Shown here: positions 1-15,600 of the stretch, in pieces
Position numbering within the stretch: the stretch's first letter is position 1
Layout: each line of letters starts with the position of its first letter
Assembly: GCA_037013495.1 (NCBI GenBank)
Contig: CM072808.1
Location: 45,680,068 to 45,744,067 of the forward strand
Direction: 5' to 3'
Source: Hippophae tibetana
Lineage: Eukaryota; Streptophyta; Magnoliopsida; Rosales; Elaeagnaceae
DNA length: 64,000 nt
The notes under the pieces: generated by a model
What the model saw: the letters and a program-made list of their open reading frames with translations, nothing else
Databases searched by the model: none
What the model was told of the DNA's origin: nothing
Position numbers and translations under genes: made by a program

Positions 1-2389
1 TTCATTTAAAATTAAAAATAATTTTTAAAATATAAAAATATAAAAATAAATTAAATATTAATTTAAATAAATTTTTATAATAAAATTATTTTAATAAGTA
101 ACAAAATTAAATTAAATAATATTTTAAATAAAATTATTTTATTTAAATATTTATTTTTATTTTTATCTAATTATATTATATAAATTTTTAACAAATATTT
201 TATAATATAATTTTATTAAATTCAATCTAATAAAATTATATTTAATCACAATTAACATATTAGGAATGTCCACTAATCCGGTCCGGTTTTAAGAAAAAAA
301 TTAATCAGATCAGACCATTTATATTACTTGGACCGGATCAGACTATTTGATTTATAAAACCATTCAGTTCAGTCTGATTTGGTTAAGTTTTCAATTTGGT
401 TCAGTTTTTGAACAACTTTAATGAGAAAATAATATGAAAATTTTAATATATTTATTAAACTGATCTGGTTTAACTAGTTTAAAAATTAATACAAACCGTA
501 TCGAATCGTTTGAAAAATGGTTTTAATAAATACAAATCGAATCGAATTGGACCGTTTAATTTGTAAAACCGTTTGATATGATTCGATTCGATTCGATTCG
601 ATTTTTCAATTTAATCTGATCTGGACCGATTTATGAACGCCCGTATAACATATACACTAATTATTGCACAAAGAAGTAAGTAACGAGAATATTATTTAGA
701 ATATAACTTTCATCCATTTCCTAACATATTTTAACGTTGACTTCACTTTCAAAAATGTATGCTTAGTTTTTATTTTTTTTATCTATATTATAGCCATTCA
801 AATAATAATTAATGTTATAAAAAATTTATTAATAATAATTTTATTTAAAAATAATAACACTAAAATATAATTAATATTATAGATAAAATAAATATTTTAT
901 AAATTTTTATTAACATAATTATCGTGATAATATCAATATTTTTTTATTAAAAAAACAAGATAGAGAGACGATCGTTGCATTGTGGAATTTTGGCGGCTAT
1001 TAAGTTACTAATTTTGAATCTAATTCTCGAACGAAATTAAAGGGGGGCAAATTAATGGAATCTTATACAATGAATATAGCATTCAATTCCTATAATATTT
1101 CGTAATTCATACCTTATTAAATCTACCGGTGAAATATCTTTTACGACAAGTATGTTTGCAAGTACCGGTATCTCTTCTTAATAACCTACAGGTAAAATAT
1201 CTTTTACGATTCAAGTGTTTTTGCAAGTACTGGTATCTCTACTTAATACTTGGTTATGACTATTTGGTTATTATTAGGGGTATCAAATTGTGTTAATGGA
1301 CAATTTTCTTAATCTATTTAATAAAAGTGTCATGTGATAAGTCATTTATAAGAATATAGTATTCGTATTTAACCCATTATATTCATGTTTATGTTTTGTT
1401 AATTGATCAATTAAAAAATTACTAAAATATATTATTTTAAATAAACAGTATGTGCTATATATTTATATATAACTGTCATCATATTATGTTGTTTTTATAT
1501 TTGATTATCGAGTTAAATAATTATAATGGAAAATTATATCTATAATCTTAAAACTTTTATCAATTCTACTCTTTTAATTAAGTCCTCTAACTTTTCAATA
1601 TTGACACAATTATTTATTTTTTACACTAAATTTGATAAAATTAAACAAATCAAAGAACCAAAATATAATTTTGAAAAAAATTAGAATAATTATTCTTCAA
1701 CATATTAATAAAATATATGTTAAAAGAGTTAACTCGATTTATCGTGTTTTATCATCATGTTTGACGCGTTTATAAAACTGCTTATACATGTCTTGAAGAA
1801 ATCATGTCTTGTCACTTGTATTTATGTTATATTCTCACAAATTGACACCCTAATTATAAGGTAATTTTTTATTCATTGTTTAGTTATATAGCTTAAGACG
1901 TGTTGGATAACATTGTTTGGTCTTCGGAAGAGACTAGATTTGTACAATCTAATTGGCCCTTGAAATCAAAGTGTACACTCTAATGTAACATGCTCAGCGT
2001 TCAAGCGAACACAGCTAAGAATTTCAGGGTTAGTTGGTTAGATATGACTTCATCATATTATTTACTCACCCCTAATAGTTATCCTACAATGTTATGGTCA
2101 TTTCCTGAGGCTTTACAACTAAAATATTTGGCCAAAATGGAATCTTGTGTGCTTGTGCATGTCTTAAATCCTAAGATCAACCTTAATTTTCCTATTGTAA
2201 AGCCTTACAGTGCAACTTTAATCAAAATCTTAGTCATTTTTTTATAAATCTATTTAGTTCCATCACTGGTTTCAAAATGGAGCATAAACATTCAAAAACT
2301 TATTTTAGACCAAAAGTTATGCACAGCTGTGAATGAAACCAGAAATGATCATCATAAGGGAAGATCATTACTTACAACACCACCAAAAA
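1..2389. other. AT-rich intergenic DNA
   Basis: No gene is supported here. The sequence is strongly AT-rich with stops in all frames. The only open stretch of note (1990-2247, plus) encodes 85 residues without a recognisable domain and lies just beyond the 3' end of the DiT2 gene, so I read it as chance. Roughly 2280-2389 may belong to the DiT2 3' untranslated region. Confidence 0.7.
262..640. repeat. Degenerate GGTT/CCGGAT stutter repeat with an (ATTCG)n tract
   Basis: This patch is much richer in short direct and inverted variants of GGTCCGGTTT, ACCGGATCAGAC and GATTCGATTC than the flanking AT-rich DNA. It ends in a clean pentanucleotide microsatellite, (ATTCG)4 at about 581-600. Similar stuttered GGTTCGG-type tracts are common in plant intergenic DNA and are usually relics of mobile elements. 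I cannot assign a family. Confidence 0.5.
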
Positions 2390-5300
2390 TCAATAGAGAC
2401 CCAAAAATTTCCACCAAACAGATCCAACTAGGCCCCAGATAACGGTATTGATGAAAGCCATCACAAAGCCGAATTTAAATACATCGGGGAGGTCGACGTA
2501 GCCAGCTGAAACATTAACAAATTAAAATTATATCGGTCATCATACAGCAACAGATTCAAAATAGACAACTTATATCATATTGTTGGAAAATAAATAATAA
2601 TATTAAGTTTTCTTACTGGTCATATTAGGGTTGGTGTGTTGTTAGGGTTTATTGTCTTAGCCTATCTATAAAGTATGGATATATTCTCCTATTGGTATCA
2701 ATGAAATATCAATGAATTTCTTTTGCTTTCTCATACTCCTCTGGAGTCTCGACCTTCAGTGATTTCTCAAAACATATCAATTACCATCATGCAATAAATC
2801 TTAGTTGGATAGAATATGAAACGCCTCAAGACAGTGAGTTATAAGGCTTCTACACAGAAACTTCTTTTTCCTGACACAATCAAGAACAAAAAATGATAGA
2901 GAAAAATACTCCCAAGTCCTTTACCTATTATAAAAATGAAACTTAGGTCATGTACTCATTTTTTTAACAATTTATTCCTACTATTATGAAAAAGTGACCG
3001 TATAAGAACAAAAGTAATTTTTTCTTTTAATTTTTAATTTTTTCAATTACATTTGCAACTGAAAAAATTGAAGAAAAAATAAAAACATAAAAATAGTTAT
3101 TTGTATTTATGCAATCACTTTTTCATAATAATAAAATTAGACTGTTATAAAAAATAAGTACAGGACTTAAGTATCACTATTAAAATAAGTATATAACCTT
3201 TAAAAATAATAATGGTTTATGATATCCTATGAGCATTTTCTAAGAATATCGGAAGTAAAAAAATACGAAGTTTTAAGGAATCAATTAGGTAAAGTTTTAC
3301 TTTGCTAAAATTTTCATCTTTGATTCAATTTACCACTCAGCTTTTTTTAAATCAATTTGGCACTCAAATTTCACAATTTCATTCATGTAATAATTCCGTG
3401 TACCAAAGAAAAAGAAAAAAAGTAACATAACTTGCTTTATGATTAAGGTTGAATTAAATTGTGAAGTTTGAGCACCAAATAGATAAAAAAGTATAGTTAA
3501 AGTAGCAAATTGAATTAAATCCTAAAGTTTGAGTACCAAATTGGTTAAAAAAAATAGTTATAGCAAATTGAATCAAATCTTGAAGTTGGAGTATCAAATT
3601 GAATAAAATATAGTTACAGTAGTAAGTTGATCTAAAATGTGAAGTTCGACCCCTAAATTGAATTTAAAAAAGAAAGAAAAAGAAGGTTATAGTAAACTGA
3701 ATCAAAAATGAAAGTTTAGACAGTAAAATGAAATCTTTACCCGAATATTAATGGAGCAGCATTTATTAGAAAATTGAAAACCAACTTAACAGATTCAGAA
3801 TGGAAAATGAAGCAAATTAAACAGTATGGGGTTAATAGGGTAAAAGGTCTAACCTCCATAGTAAACAGCTGCCTGCCCACTGCTATAATGTGTTAGAGCA
3901 CCAAAAAGATTTGTGTTGTATGCTAAAGCCAATGCTGCCAACACACCAGGTACTCCAGCTGCCAAGTGCATTGCAAGAAATGCAGAGAATAAAGCCCCCA
4001 CATGACCAGTTTGACTTGCAAAGAGGTAGTGAATCAAAAAGTAGGATGCTTGAAGAACACCAAATGCAGCCGGCCAGCTTAAAGAAAAGTGCTTCAGAGT
4101 GTTGGCAACACAACTGGACATCCACGTTACAATGCCTAAATTTGTTAATTGGTTAGCCATGCCCACTAAAACAGCAAACCATGCCAAGGTATCCCAAGCT
4201 GATTTTTCGCTTAAGCAATCATCCCAATCAAGAACTCCAAACAAAAGGAGTATAGATAAGCCAATCATAGCAGCTACAGCACTTGCTATTCCAAGAGCCT
4301 CTCTGCAAACATACCAGATAAACTCGGAAAGTCAGAACCTAGATAGAAGAAAATATCATGAACTTTCAAAGCAGTCGATAAACGATTATCTGAATTTAAT
4401 GTGATTAGTTTTAAATATTGCACCCTACAAGACCAATAATTTAGCCACTAAGTCAACTTATGATTAGTTGTAAATGCTCACTTTTAGAAAGTGAAGGATG
4501 TTCTGAAAAGGAGAAAGTTAAGGGCTTTTTTTTATAGAGTATATGACATCCAATGATCTATACAGACAATATTACAATTAAAATATTAAGAACAAGTTGA
4601 TAAACATCAAATCAAATTTTCCAAATGTTAAAACATATAATGTCTGATTTTTGCACATTTCCATAATGTATCAGGTATAGTGCTAGGTCTTCCCATATTG
4701 TTAACACAACTAAATGCGTAAAATCATCAAAGGATTTCATTTTTAAACAAAATGGATGAAGAGTTGACACTAAATTATATAGAGAAAATTCCACTATTTT
4801 CTAAAGGATTTGTTTCCTAATAAGCAATTATATGAATCTTTATTTTGTTAAAGCAAAAAAGAAATATAAACCACTTGATACCAAGAAAGAATACTTCATA
4901 CCCAGATACCCATAAAGATACTGCAAGAAGCATGGTACCGACCATGATCCATTCATTCTTCGTGACGGGACCCATATTTTCCAGTTTCTTGGCAGCCATG
5001 GCAGGGGCTTCGGGTGTGTCCTTTGTTTGTGGAGGATAAAGCTTGTATAAGACAAGTGGAGTAGCTAGAAGTGAAACAAATGCAGGCACACAAGCAGCCT
5101 TGAACCACGAAACCCAAGGGCTTATGATTATAACCCCCAATTCTTCAGCTAATTTCAGACAAAGCAGATTCTGAGCTGCAGCCGTAAGGAAAAGAGCACT
5201 AGAGTTGCAAGCAGACTGTCATGAACAATAACAGGATCAATGATTTTTACATAGATTAATATGTCGAACCCACCCTCACCCAATCACCTTTTCTGATAAG

Positions 5301-6751
5301 TATAGTATGACATAAACCAAAATTAAAGAAGTCTATAAATCTCAACATTTGATAATATGAAATTATTGTGTTGACATGAAAACTTCGCTCGATGTATTTA
5401 TGTTTTCTGGAACAATACAGAAAAGTAAAGAGTCATAGGTTTTTTTTTCAATTAAAGATTACATAAACAATAGGCATAAATGTAATGACTATATTCATAC
5501 ATATTAGCATCTAATTAAATTTCGAAACTTACTACAGTATATGTTTCCACACTATTTACACACCCAATGGGACATGCCTGTTTAGATGTGCTTTTCTTAT
5601 AAGAGCTATCAATGATATGGTTTGGTCGAAATGGTTTCGAAAGAATCATTTTGGTTTATGAGTGGCATGAGCATGCGTGTAACGACTTACTTCAAGACAA
5701 GCAAATATATTAATCCATTTAAAAGCAACATAAGAGAAGCGTTTCGGCCCTCAATCAATTCTATAAAATACAGATAAAATCTATCACATGAACATACCAA
5801 AATCATGTTTTTCTAATCCTATTTGAATCACATACTATGAAACTAATGCAACTAAATTTTGTAAATACAATAAATAAGTGTGAGAGATATTAATTATATG
5901 AGAGTAAAAGAAAAACAAACAACCTGAAATTGGGATAGAATGAGATAAGAGCCCATCTTTTTCTTGGATGGATCGTCCGGTTTACTTCCGGCCGATAGAG
6001 ACAAGGACTTAATAATGGGCAAAAACACACCCCCGGCCCTGGCCGTTGTGCTTGGCATTGCCGGGGCAATCAAAGCCTCACTTAAAGTCAACCCATAAGA
6101 CAAACCCAAAGTACTCTTCCCCAACCATTTCACAAAATAAGTTGCAATTCTATCACCCAAACCAGTCTTAACAAACCCACGAGCAAAAAAGAAAGAGATC
6201 ACAATCAACCAAATAACCTCATTAGTAAAAGCACTAAAAGCCGAAGAAAAAGTTAGTGTTCTAGTAACAACAGACGTAGTTAACCCAATAAACGCCCAAG
6301 CCCCAACAGGCAAAGGACTCAAAACTAAACCCGCAACAGTAGAAAGGAAAATGGCAAGCAATTGCCAAGCTTGTGTAGAGACATGGATTGGTTTGGGGAC
6401 AAAGAAGCGAACAATAACACCAATTGAGACAGAAATGAATAAAGGAATGAGTTTCGCACCTTGAAGTTGTGATGGGTTTGAATCGTTTGATAGGTCGGTT
6501 ATGGGTTTTGAAGATGAAGAAGCTTGGATTCGAAATTGGATTTTGTTGGATTTATAGTGTGGAGAGAAGAGGATGGTTTTTGGGTGGAAAAAGGTGGGTG
6601 ATTGGAGTTTTGGGGAAAACGGTGAAGAAGAGGTTTTAGTAAGAACAGACACAGGGGATTTGCGATGAAGAAGAAAGGAAGAGCGAGAAGAGACATGGTA
6701 AGAAGGACAGGTTGTGGTAGCGGATAGAGAACGAAAGACTAAGCTCTCCAT
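2390..6751 (-). CDS. DIT2: Plastid dicarboxylate (glutamate/malate) translocator DiT2, four exons
   Basis: Exons on the minus strand: 5924-6751, 4902-5215, 3854-4302 and 2390-2505; phases join cleanly to 568 residues, as expected for the family. DiT2 sits in the plastid inner envelope and exchanges glutamate for malate, linking photorespiratory ammonia refixation to the cytosol. The first ~85 residues are Ser/Thr-rich and basic, like a transit peptide. Exon 1 then carries the sodium/sulfate-symporter-type membrane core, including FFARGFVKTGLGDR and LIAPAMPSTTARAGG. Exon 2 has SPWVSWFKAA and GPVTKNEWIMVGTMLLAV; exon 3 has DWDDCLSEKSAWDTLAWF and NLFGALTHYSSGQAAVYYG; exon 4 ends WWKFLGLY and a TGA stop. 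These motifs fit DiT2 rather than DiT1. The start is the first in-frame ATG before the transit peptide. Intron 3 contains several repeat insertions. No frame damage is seen. DiT2 paralogues cannot be told apart here. Confidence 0.94.
2581..2768. repeat. Possible solo LTR or tiny LTR element in DiT2 intron 3
   Basis: A 188-bp block begins TGTTGGAA and ends AAAACA. It contains a TATAAAG box and ATCAATGAAATATCAATGAA, the composition of a Copia-type LTR near its transcription start and end. No clean 5-bp target duplication is visible (CATAT on the left, TATCA on the right), so solo LTR status is tentative. Confidence 0.35.
2928..3190. mobile_element. Palindromic MITE-like element in DiT2 intron 3
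   Basis: Two diverged inverted arms face each other. On the left, TTATGAAAAAGTGACCGTAT is followed by an AACAAAAGTAA-like tract; on the right the reverse complement reads TTATGAAAAAGTGATTGCAT followed by AAATACAAATAAC. Outer arms (CTTAGGTCATGTACTCATTT and CTTAAGTCCTGTACTTATTT) also pair. There is no coding capacity. A similar hairpin occurs at about 16161-16322. Confidence 0.5.
3288..3741. mobile_element. Non-autonomous TIR element with internal ~60-bp tandem repeats
   Basis: The ends are GGTAAAG (3288) and CTTTACC (3741), and the inverted arms extend inwards about 50 bp with mismatches (left CATCTTTGATTCAATTTACC, right complement CATTTTTGATTCAGTTTACT). The interior has about four degenerate direct copies of a unit resembling AGTAGCAAATTGAATTAAAT plus AGTTTGAGTACCAAATTGG. 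Long TIRs with subterminal tandem repeats suggest a Mutator-like derivative. No exact target duplication is seen. Confidence 0.45.
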
Positions 6752-6901
6752 TGTTAGGAGTTAGAGGATTTGAGGAAGAGTGGAGGGCCAGGAGGCAGGA
6801 CTAGGATGAATTAAACAAGTGGCTCTGTTTTTCTTTGCAAATATGGCGGAGGATCCAATGTGCGCGTTCCATCGGTTTTCCTTTTTATTTTTTATTTTTT
6901 A

Positions 6902-6945
6902 CTTTCCCTTTCTTTCCTTTCTTTCTTTCCTTCTTCATCTTCCTT
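6902..6945 (-). promoter_or_regulatory. GA-rich tract upstream of DiT2
   Basis: On the minus strand this is an uninterrupted purine stretch of GAAAG and GGAAA units, about 150-195 bp before the DiT2 start codon. Such GA/CT tracts are common in core promoters and 5' leaders of plant housekeeping and photosynthetic genes. Function is inferred only from position and composition. Confidence 0.35.
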
Positions 6946-9900
6946 TAATTTAATTAAAGACATAATCTTTTACTTATTAAATTTTATTTTTAATGGGAAA
7001 AATATATTATTCACTGTATAGATTATAAAATTATATAAATAAATAAATTAAACCCTTATTTTATAAAGATTTTAATTTATAACTTGTTATTTATGAAAAT
7101 AATTAATTTTATGATTTGTTATTTTTTAAAATAATCATCCATATATTTTGGTAATAATTTTTAATTAATAATTTTTAAGAAAAAAATTAAAAATTATTTG
7201 ATAATGCTATTTTTTTAATTTTTTCAAAATCTTAAAAAAAAAATTGTAATTATCATTTACAAATTTGACATTTTTATTAATTTTCTTCAAATATTTATAA
7301 ATATAAAAGTAGTAAAGACTTTATTTAATCTTTAAAAAATATTTGACTAAAATGAAAAAAAAATTAATGATCATAAATATAATTTAAAAATATTATCTTT
7401 AAAAATTTATGAATCATACGATATTTTAATAATAATTCCTTAAAAAATAAAATAAAAAATAAAAAATCGTTATCAAACATAATTCATTAAAAAATCACTT
7501 AAAAATCATAAATCTATCATAAAAATTTATAAATAAACCTTAAATTAATCTTTTTTTCTTTGACTTTGGTACACTTATGATATCCTATTTAATATAGCAT
7601 TTTGCATACAAATAGAGTATAAACACATATTGCAATTGATTCATCTGAATTCTTTTATTTTTATAAAATAAAAGTGTTATAAGTGTAGATTATATCAAAT
7701 ATTAATAAAAAATTATAATATATTATATGTAAATGGATATTTATTAATATTTATATTCTCTTACATTTACCATAAATATGTCAGCATTTAAAAATTAGTA
7801 CTATTTTAATACCCCATTTAAAAAATGATTAGTTTTTTTTATCTAATTTCATTAAAACAATTAAAAAAATAAAATATATTTATAATCATTTTAGCTATAT
7901 ATTTACCATTGTCGCAAGCTATTTTTTCTCCATATTTAACCTACCTATCTTTGGATATATATAAAAAATAGAGATCTCATTCTAGCTAGAAAAAGCTACT
8001 TAACTCATATTTTATAAACTCAAATCCATGCTATTATTCCTTCACAAATTTAGTTTTTTATTCACGTTAGGTTTTAATTTTTTATATTTTAAATAAAAAT
8101 TAATTTATTTTAAAAAATAATTTCAAAAATCTTCTTCATTGCACATCACACAGTAAGCCACATAATTTGAAATCTCTAATTTAATTTGATGACATTGGAT
8201 TAAAAAGTATCATTCTTTAAATATGTGTATTGATGATACTAGTAAGAGAATATGAATGTTGAGAGGTACCGTATAACTAATAAAGATACCATAAATGTAT
8301 TAAATATTTTTTTAAATAATTATAATATTTGCTTATTTAAAATTTTAAATTTAAACTAAAATTTTATGGCAATAATACTGCCCTTGAATTGTTAAAAACA
8401 ATTATAAATATATTGTCCAAAATTTATGGAGCGATAAAGTAAAATAAATTGGTGTGCGTGCTTATTTGGAAAATATTTTTTCCACGAACCGGTTTAGATT
8501 GTGACATTTTAAAAATAAATAGAGAAAGTGGAATTTTAGGATATGGATTAAATAATGTATCAATTATCAATTTAATTAAAAGTTAAAAATATGATATCAT
8601 AGAAATAATCTTGAGACCTGTTAATAACATGGATAAATTAGATTGTGTTGAAATATATATTAAATTATGGTTAAAAAAAATGGAAAAAATTATAATTTTT
8701 ATAGTGATAAAAATAATATATTTTAATATTAATTTATACAATTTTAAATTATGATAAATATATTATATTTTATTATTATGAGTTTAGAAAATGATAGTAA
8801 AGATAATTTTAAAAAAATGATAATCAAAGCGATAGTTTACTTAAGTTTTCTAAATATTAAATAGAGCACGTTTTTACAAAATAATTTTTAAAATTACATT
8901 TTGTAAAATTGATATACTTGTTTATAAAATAAATTTTTGTAACATTTTTATAAAGTAAGAGACTTATAATATCTATTTAACAAATATTACTTAGGTTCTT
9001 GGCAACCGCGTGGTGATAGATAATTACTTTACAAACATATTTAAAATAACATGAAAAATAATATTATGATAATTAAAATTGAATGAATATAAATATTTGT
9101 AGTTTAATTTAAATAACTTTTAATTAAATAAGTAAAAGTATATGTTAAATTTTTTTAATAATAAAAATATACTAATTAATTATAAAAGATAATATTTTTA
9201 AAGTTATAAATTTTAAAAATCTTACTATTTATTTTCAATATATTTTGTGCTAATCATATGTAAACTTTTTGGTGCCTTGGATGAGTCCAAGCACACTAAA
9301 CATGTTTTAAAGATAACGCAGGCCAATATGCACCTATCTTGATTTCTAGCGCGTGAGACTAAGTTGTAGATAATACAGGTTAAAAAAGAGATTAAAATTC
9401 AAGGTTACACTATCTATTTATTTATTTTTTCTTAACTTTTAGGAAATATAGTATAAAATAACCTGGTAAGAAATGATTTAATTTTTTATCATTCATTAAT
9501 TTTGAACAATGTTCAATTATTTTTTTACAAATATCATTAAAGTTATAACAATTTCAATAAAACTAACAAATTATATTATATTTAAATAAAATTTTAAAAT
9601 AATCGATATTATTTTGAAAATAACTTAATTTTTATCACTTAATAAAATAAAAACTACTACTTTATATTTATCAAATAATAAAACAAAATAATCTAAATTT
9701 TTTCATGTGTGAATATAAAAAGTACATACCATCCTAAATATACTATATATCTATCATATTTTTGACTTGAAGAATAATGTAAACTAATCAACGATTATAT
9801 TTTACACTCACTCAATTTAATTTTTATTTTAATCAATCACTCACGGTACTATTGTAATGAATCGTTAAACATTAAGTCATATCAAAAAAGACAGACATAA

Positions 9901-10001
9901 TAGGTAAGAGATATTTTTTAATAAAATTATAGTTTTTGAATTAGATATTTAGTCTCATATTAATTAAAAATAAATATTTTAAATTTTTTAATTATTTTAA
10001 A

Positions 10002-10250
10002 ATGAGTAAATCTTATAGATTAATTTTATGTTAAAAATATTAAATTTTTATAATAATAAGACTATAAATATTCTATTTATAAATTATAAAATTAAAATAT
10101 ATTTTTATCTATAATAATCCATAATTAAAAATGAGTAGAGTTTATAGATTAATTTTATGTTAAAGTATTAAATCTTTATAATAATAAGACTATAAATATT
10201 TTATTTATAAATTATAAAATTAAAATATATTTTTATCTATAATAATCCAT
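10002..10250. repeat. 129-bp tandem duplication
   Basis: Copy 1 (10002-10130) and copy 2 (10131-10250) run in parallel. Both start ATGAGTA, pass through TTATAGATTAATTTTATGTT and AATAATAAGACTATAAATAT, and end CTATAATAATCCAT, with a few substitutions and small indels. The duplication lies about 160 bp beyond the CCoAOMT stop codon and has no coding content. Confidence 0.8.
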
Positions 10251-10411
10251 CAAAAAATATCAAATTTAATTATTGATTAATGATGGTAAGGATCGTAATA
10301 CCATTCAAATACACAATGCTTTATCATAAAATAAAATAAAAAGTAAAAGTAGAGGGAATTTAAAAAAAGAAGCAAAAGATGTGAAGTACAATGTATTAGC
10401 CGTTATGGTGT

Positions 10412-12488
<2,077 letters not shown>

Positions 12489-12578
12489 TTTTCTTCTTTT
12501 TTGTGATGGCCCTAATTTCTTTCTAGTTGAGTATATGAGTTTAGAGCGATCTGAAATGAGAAAGAGAAAATAACAGAG

Positions 12579-12587
12579 TATATAAAA
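12579..12587 (-). promoter_or_regulatory. TATA box of CCoAOMT
   Basis: The minus strand reads CTCTTTTATATACTCTG about 95 bp before the start codon, a good plant TATA box (TTTATATAC). It is followed by a CT-rich leader that runs into the ATG. Confidence 0.6.
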
Positions 12588-12651
12588 GAGATTATCCGTT
12601 TGGTTCGAACCGGATTGGGGGTGGTTGAGCCGCCCAACAAGACCGGTCGGG

Positions 12652-12658
12652 GGTTGGT
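12652..12658 (-). promoter_or_regulatory. AC-II element (ACCAACC) of CCoAOMT promoter
   Basis: The minus strand contains CTCACCAACCCC. ACCAACC is the AC-II box bound by R2R3-MYB activators of lignin genes (MYB58/63/46 class). It lies about 65-70 bp upstream of the TATA box and 164 bp upstream of the ATG, in a local island of higher GC. Binding is inferred from the known element, not shown. Confidence 0.6.
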
Positions 12659-15600
12659 GAGCTTCAATAGTTTAGTGGGAGCGACTTGTTGGGGCCCACT
12701 ATATGGGAATTGGTAATAATAGTGCGGTAGTTGTGGACCTATCGTTAGTCTGGTGGTGGGTGCTCGTAGACTCTTTGAGTAAGGAAAAAGGAAAATTGCA
12801 TTTCCCACTAGTTTGTAAGATTGTATTATCGGTAAATATATAATAAATAAAAAATTATTATATATCAAAAATATTTAAAATATATTATTTACTCACTGCA
12901 TATTTTGAAATACGTATGAGATATTACATTTAATTTTGAACTAATCGAGTAAGAAAAAAAAAGGGTTGAATTACTTCTTAATTATAAGGAAATAGATATT
13001 TAATTTTGTAAATATTAAAATAAAATGATTATTTCTTGTTATTTAGCTATTAGCTTAATATAAGAGATAAATTGATTTGGTTGGAATAAATATAATTGAT
13101 AATGAAATTATTTTTATATATTTTCATTTTTAGTTATGTTATGGATATATAATAGAATGAAAATAATTAACTAAAGATAAAATTATCATTTTATTATACT
13201 TTAGGAAAAAGTAATTCATTTTCTTTCTCATTATATAAAAAATATATTATTTTAATTTTACTCTCAAATGTAATTCAAATAATATGGAATAAAAATTTAC
13301 ATTCTTTTAATTTTTTTTAAATTAAGTAGTAATTAAATGATATTATTTAAATTTCATTAAACATAATGATATTGAGATAATATATAATATTTTTTATTTT
13401 ATTTTAATCATAAACAAAATATCAAAATACTGTAATATTGATTCTGAATATAATGATTAAACCAGACATTGTAATAATAATATTGTTTTCTATACATTCA
13501 ATTCTATTATTTTTTATTATGCGAACAAAACTTATCTTAACTGGGTTAAAAGTTATTTAATTATGCTAGTTAGACTACTTTAATCACATTGTTATTTTTG
13601 TAATATTTTAGTCAATTTATTATAAAATAAATGACATAATAATGAAAAATAATCAAATTTTAGCTTTTATATTTTGATTTTATTTTTTTTGTAACTTTTG
13701 TAGTCATTATTGTATATTAATAAAGATAATTTATGAGATTAATATCTTAATACTAGTTGAAACAATACAAAAAAAAAATTGATAATTTATTCTCGTGATG
13801 TCAATTTTTTTAAAACAAATGATTTATCTATTAAAAAAATATTAAATTATTGTTTTTGATATAACTAGAGAACTTATATTTAAAGGCATATTTATATATG
13901 GCTATGGAGTACCACATGTCCCCCTTATTTTCTTATAAATAAATTTTTAGATGTAATTTATATAATATAAATGAATCTATACATAAAAATGAATTATGTT
14001 CTTTAGATTTAATTTTTTTGGCATTAAATACTTAAAAATTTATTATAAATTTAATAATTTTAATATATTAAACTCAAATAAGATATATAAAATATATTTA
14101 TTCAACAAAAAATAAATAATATTATTTTTTACTAATTTTATAATACCCTTCTTAAACTCTAATTCTATATCTATATCTGATATTGAATGTGTTCGTCTGA
14201 ACTTAATATTATATTGAAAAAACTAAACGATATAGAGTTAGGGATGAACATTTTAATTAAAAATTCACAAAAAATAGATGATTTTTTTAAATAATAGTAA
14301 TTAATTGAAATTAAATATATATTAATATTATTTTTTTATATACATATAATTATATAAAAATATATATTATTAAAAATAAAATACACAATACTTGAAATAA
14401 TTAGATTAAATTTTATTTATTTTTACTTATATATTTTTATTTTACTCAGAGTTATTTGATAAATAATATAATAGGATAGAAATTATTTAAATATTTAATT
14501 TTTAAAACTAATTATATTTTTAGTTCGAATGGATTTGAAACAATTTTTGATTTTTTTTTATTAAACATGTACAACCTTGTGTTTAAACTATTTGATAAAA
14601 TCGGGTTTAAAAGAAAAAAAATGATAAGATCTCTCTGTTAAATATTTAAACAAAATAGGAAGAGAGTAAAATGCATGGTCTTATTTATGCACTATTAAGA
14701 CATTTATTTCTAACTTTAATAAATTGTTAAAATAAGTCAATGAACTCATTATTTATTTATTTTTTTTGTTCATAAAAGAGGTTATAAGTGAAGTCACAAA
14801 TGGTACACCAGGGGAACTCTTATAATTTTAGGAATCAATCGAACGCTAACTGATCATATATGTTTAACTTAAATTGCCCTCAAACACATAACTCATTATT
14901 TAATCATAGCCATACGAAATCTTAATGAATAATAATGTTACAATATTCAACAAAGATATCGCATGGCGTACACATTAACAACTATAATGTATTTATGTTA
15001 TTGAAAAATACGATATATATATATTTTATTTAAGTGTATGTTTAAATTTATATTAAATTTTTAAATGATAAAATTTAAAAAAATTAAATCTAAAGAGATA
15101 ATTTTATTATATATATTACATTTAAGAGGATTCGATAATATTTTAATAAAGTTAATAATGATGTTCGGTAGAAAAATGAGTTTTGGTGAAACTTAAACAT
15201 AATATTCTAAATAGATGAAGCTCATTTCTTTCAAACACCTATCAATCTTAACATTATAATAATGAATGTAATGCTAATATATGAATTGAGATTTTGAAAT
15301 GTATATCATTATTCTATGAAAAGAAGAAGGGCAAAAAAAGTTTGGTAGAGAATTGGTGGACAAAAAGTTGGCTTAAGACCTGTAGCAAGCAGTAGGTGGT
15401 CACTTTATTTATTTATTTTATTTTTGGGAAGTTTCAGGAATAATAAAATACTACAAATAATTTAACATCTTATACGATCATAAACTACTTTCACATGCTT
15501 TTTTATTCCTTCCCCCCTCTCCTCCCTTCCTGAATGGGACATTTATTAGCCAAATCAAATTACATTATACAAATTCTAACAACAAATATTTTCTAGTAAC

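Larger units (their letters stand above)
6752..10411. other. Intergenic: DiT2 promoter side and CCoAOMT 3' flank
   Basis: The DiT2 5' leader and promoter occupy the left end, including a long pyrimidine run at 6902-6945 (a purine-rich GA tract on the gene's strand). The rest is very AT-rich, with frequent stops and no conserved coding motif on either strand. A tandem duplication at 10002-10250 is annotated separately. Confidence 0.7.

Noticed and set aside
1990-2247. 85-residue open frame at the left end
   Set aside because: It has no domain or codon signal and no splice partners, and lies in the 3' flank of DiT2.
4902-5215. Possible non-canonical exon border in DiT2 between exons 2 and 3
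   Set aside because: A first reading seemed to need a GG or shifted border. Re-reading the acceptor as GCAG/AGAGGCT restores a normal GT-AG intron and the expected SGEALGI junction.
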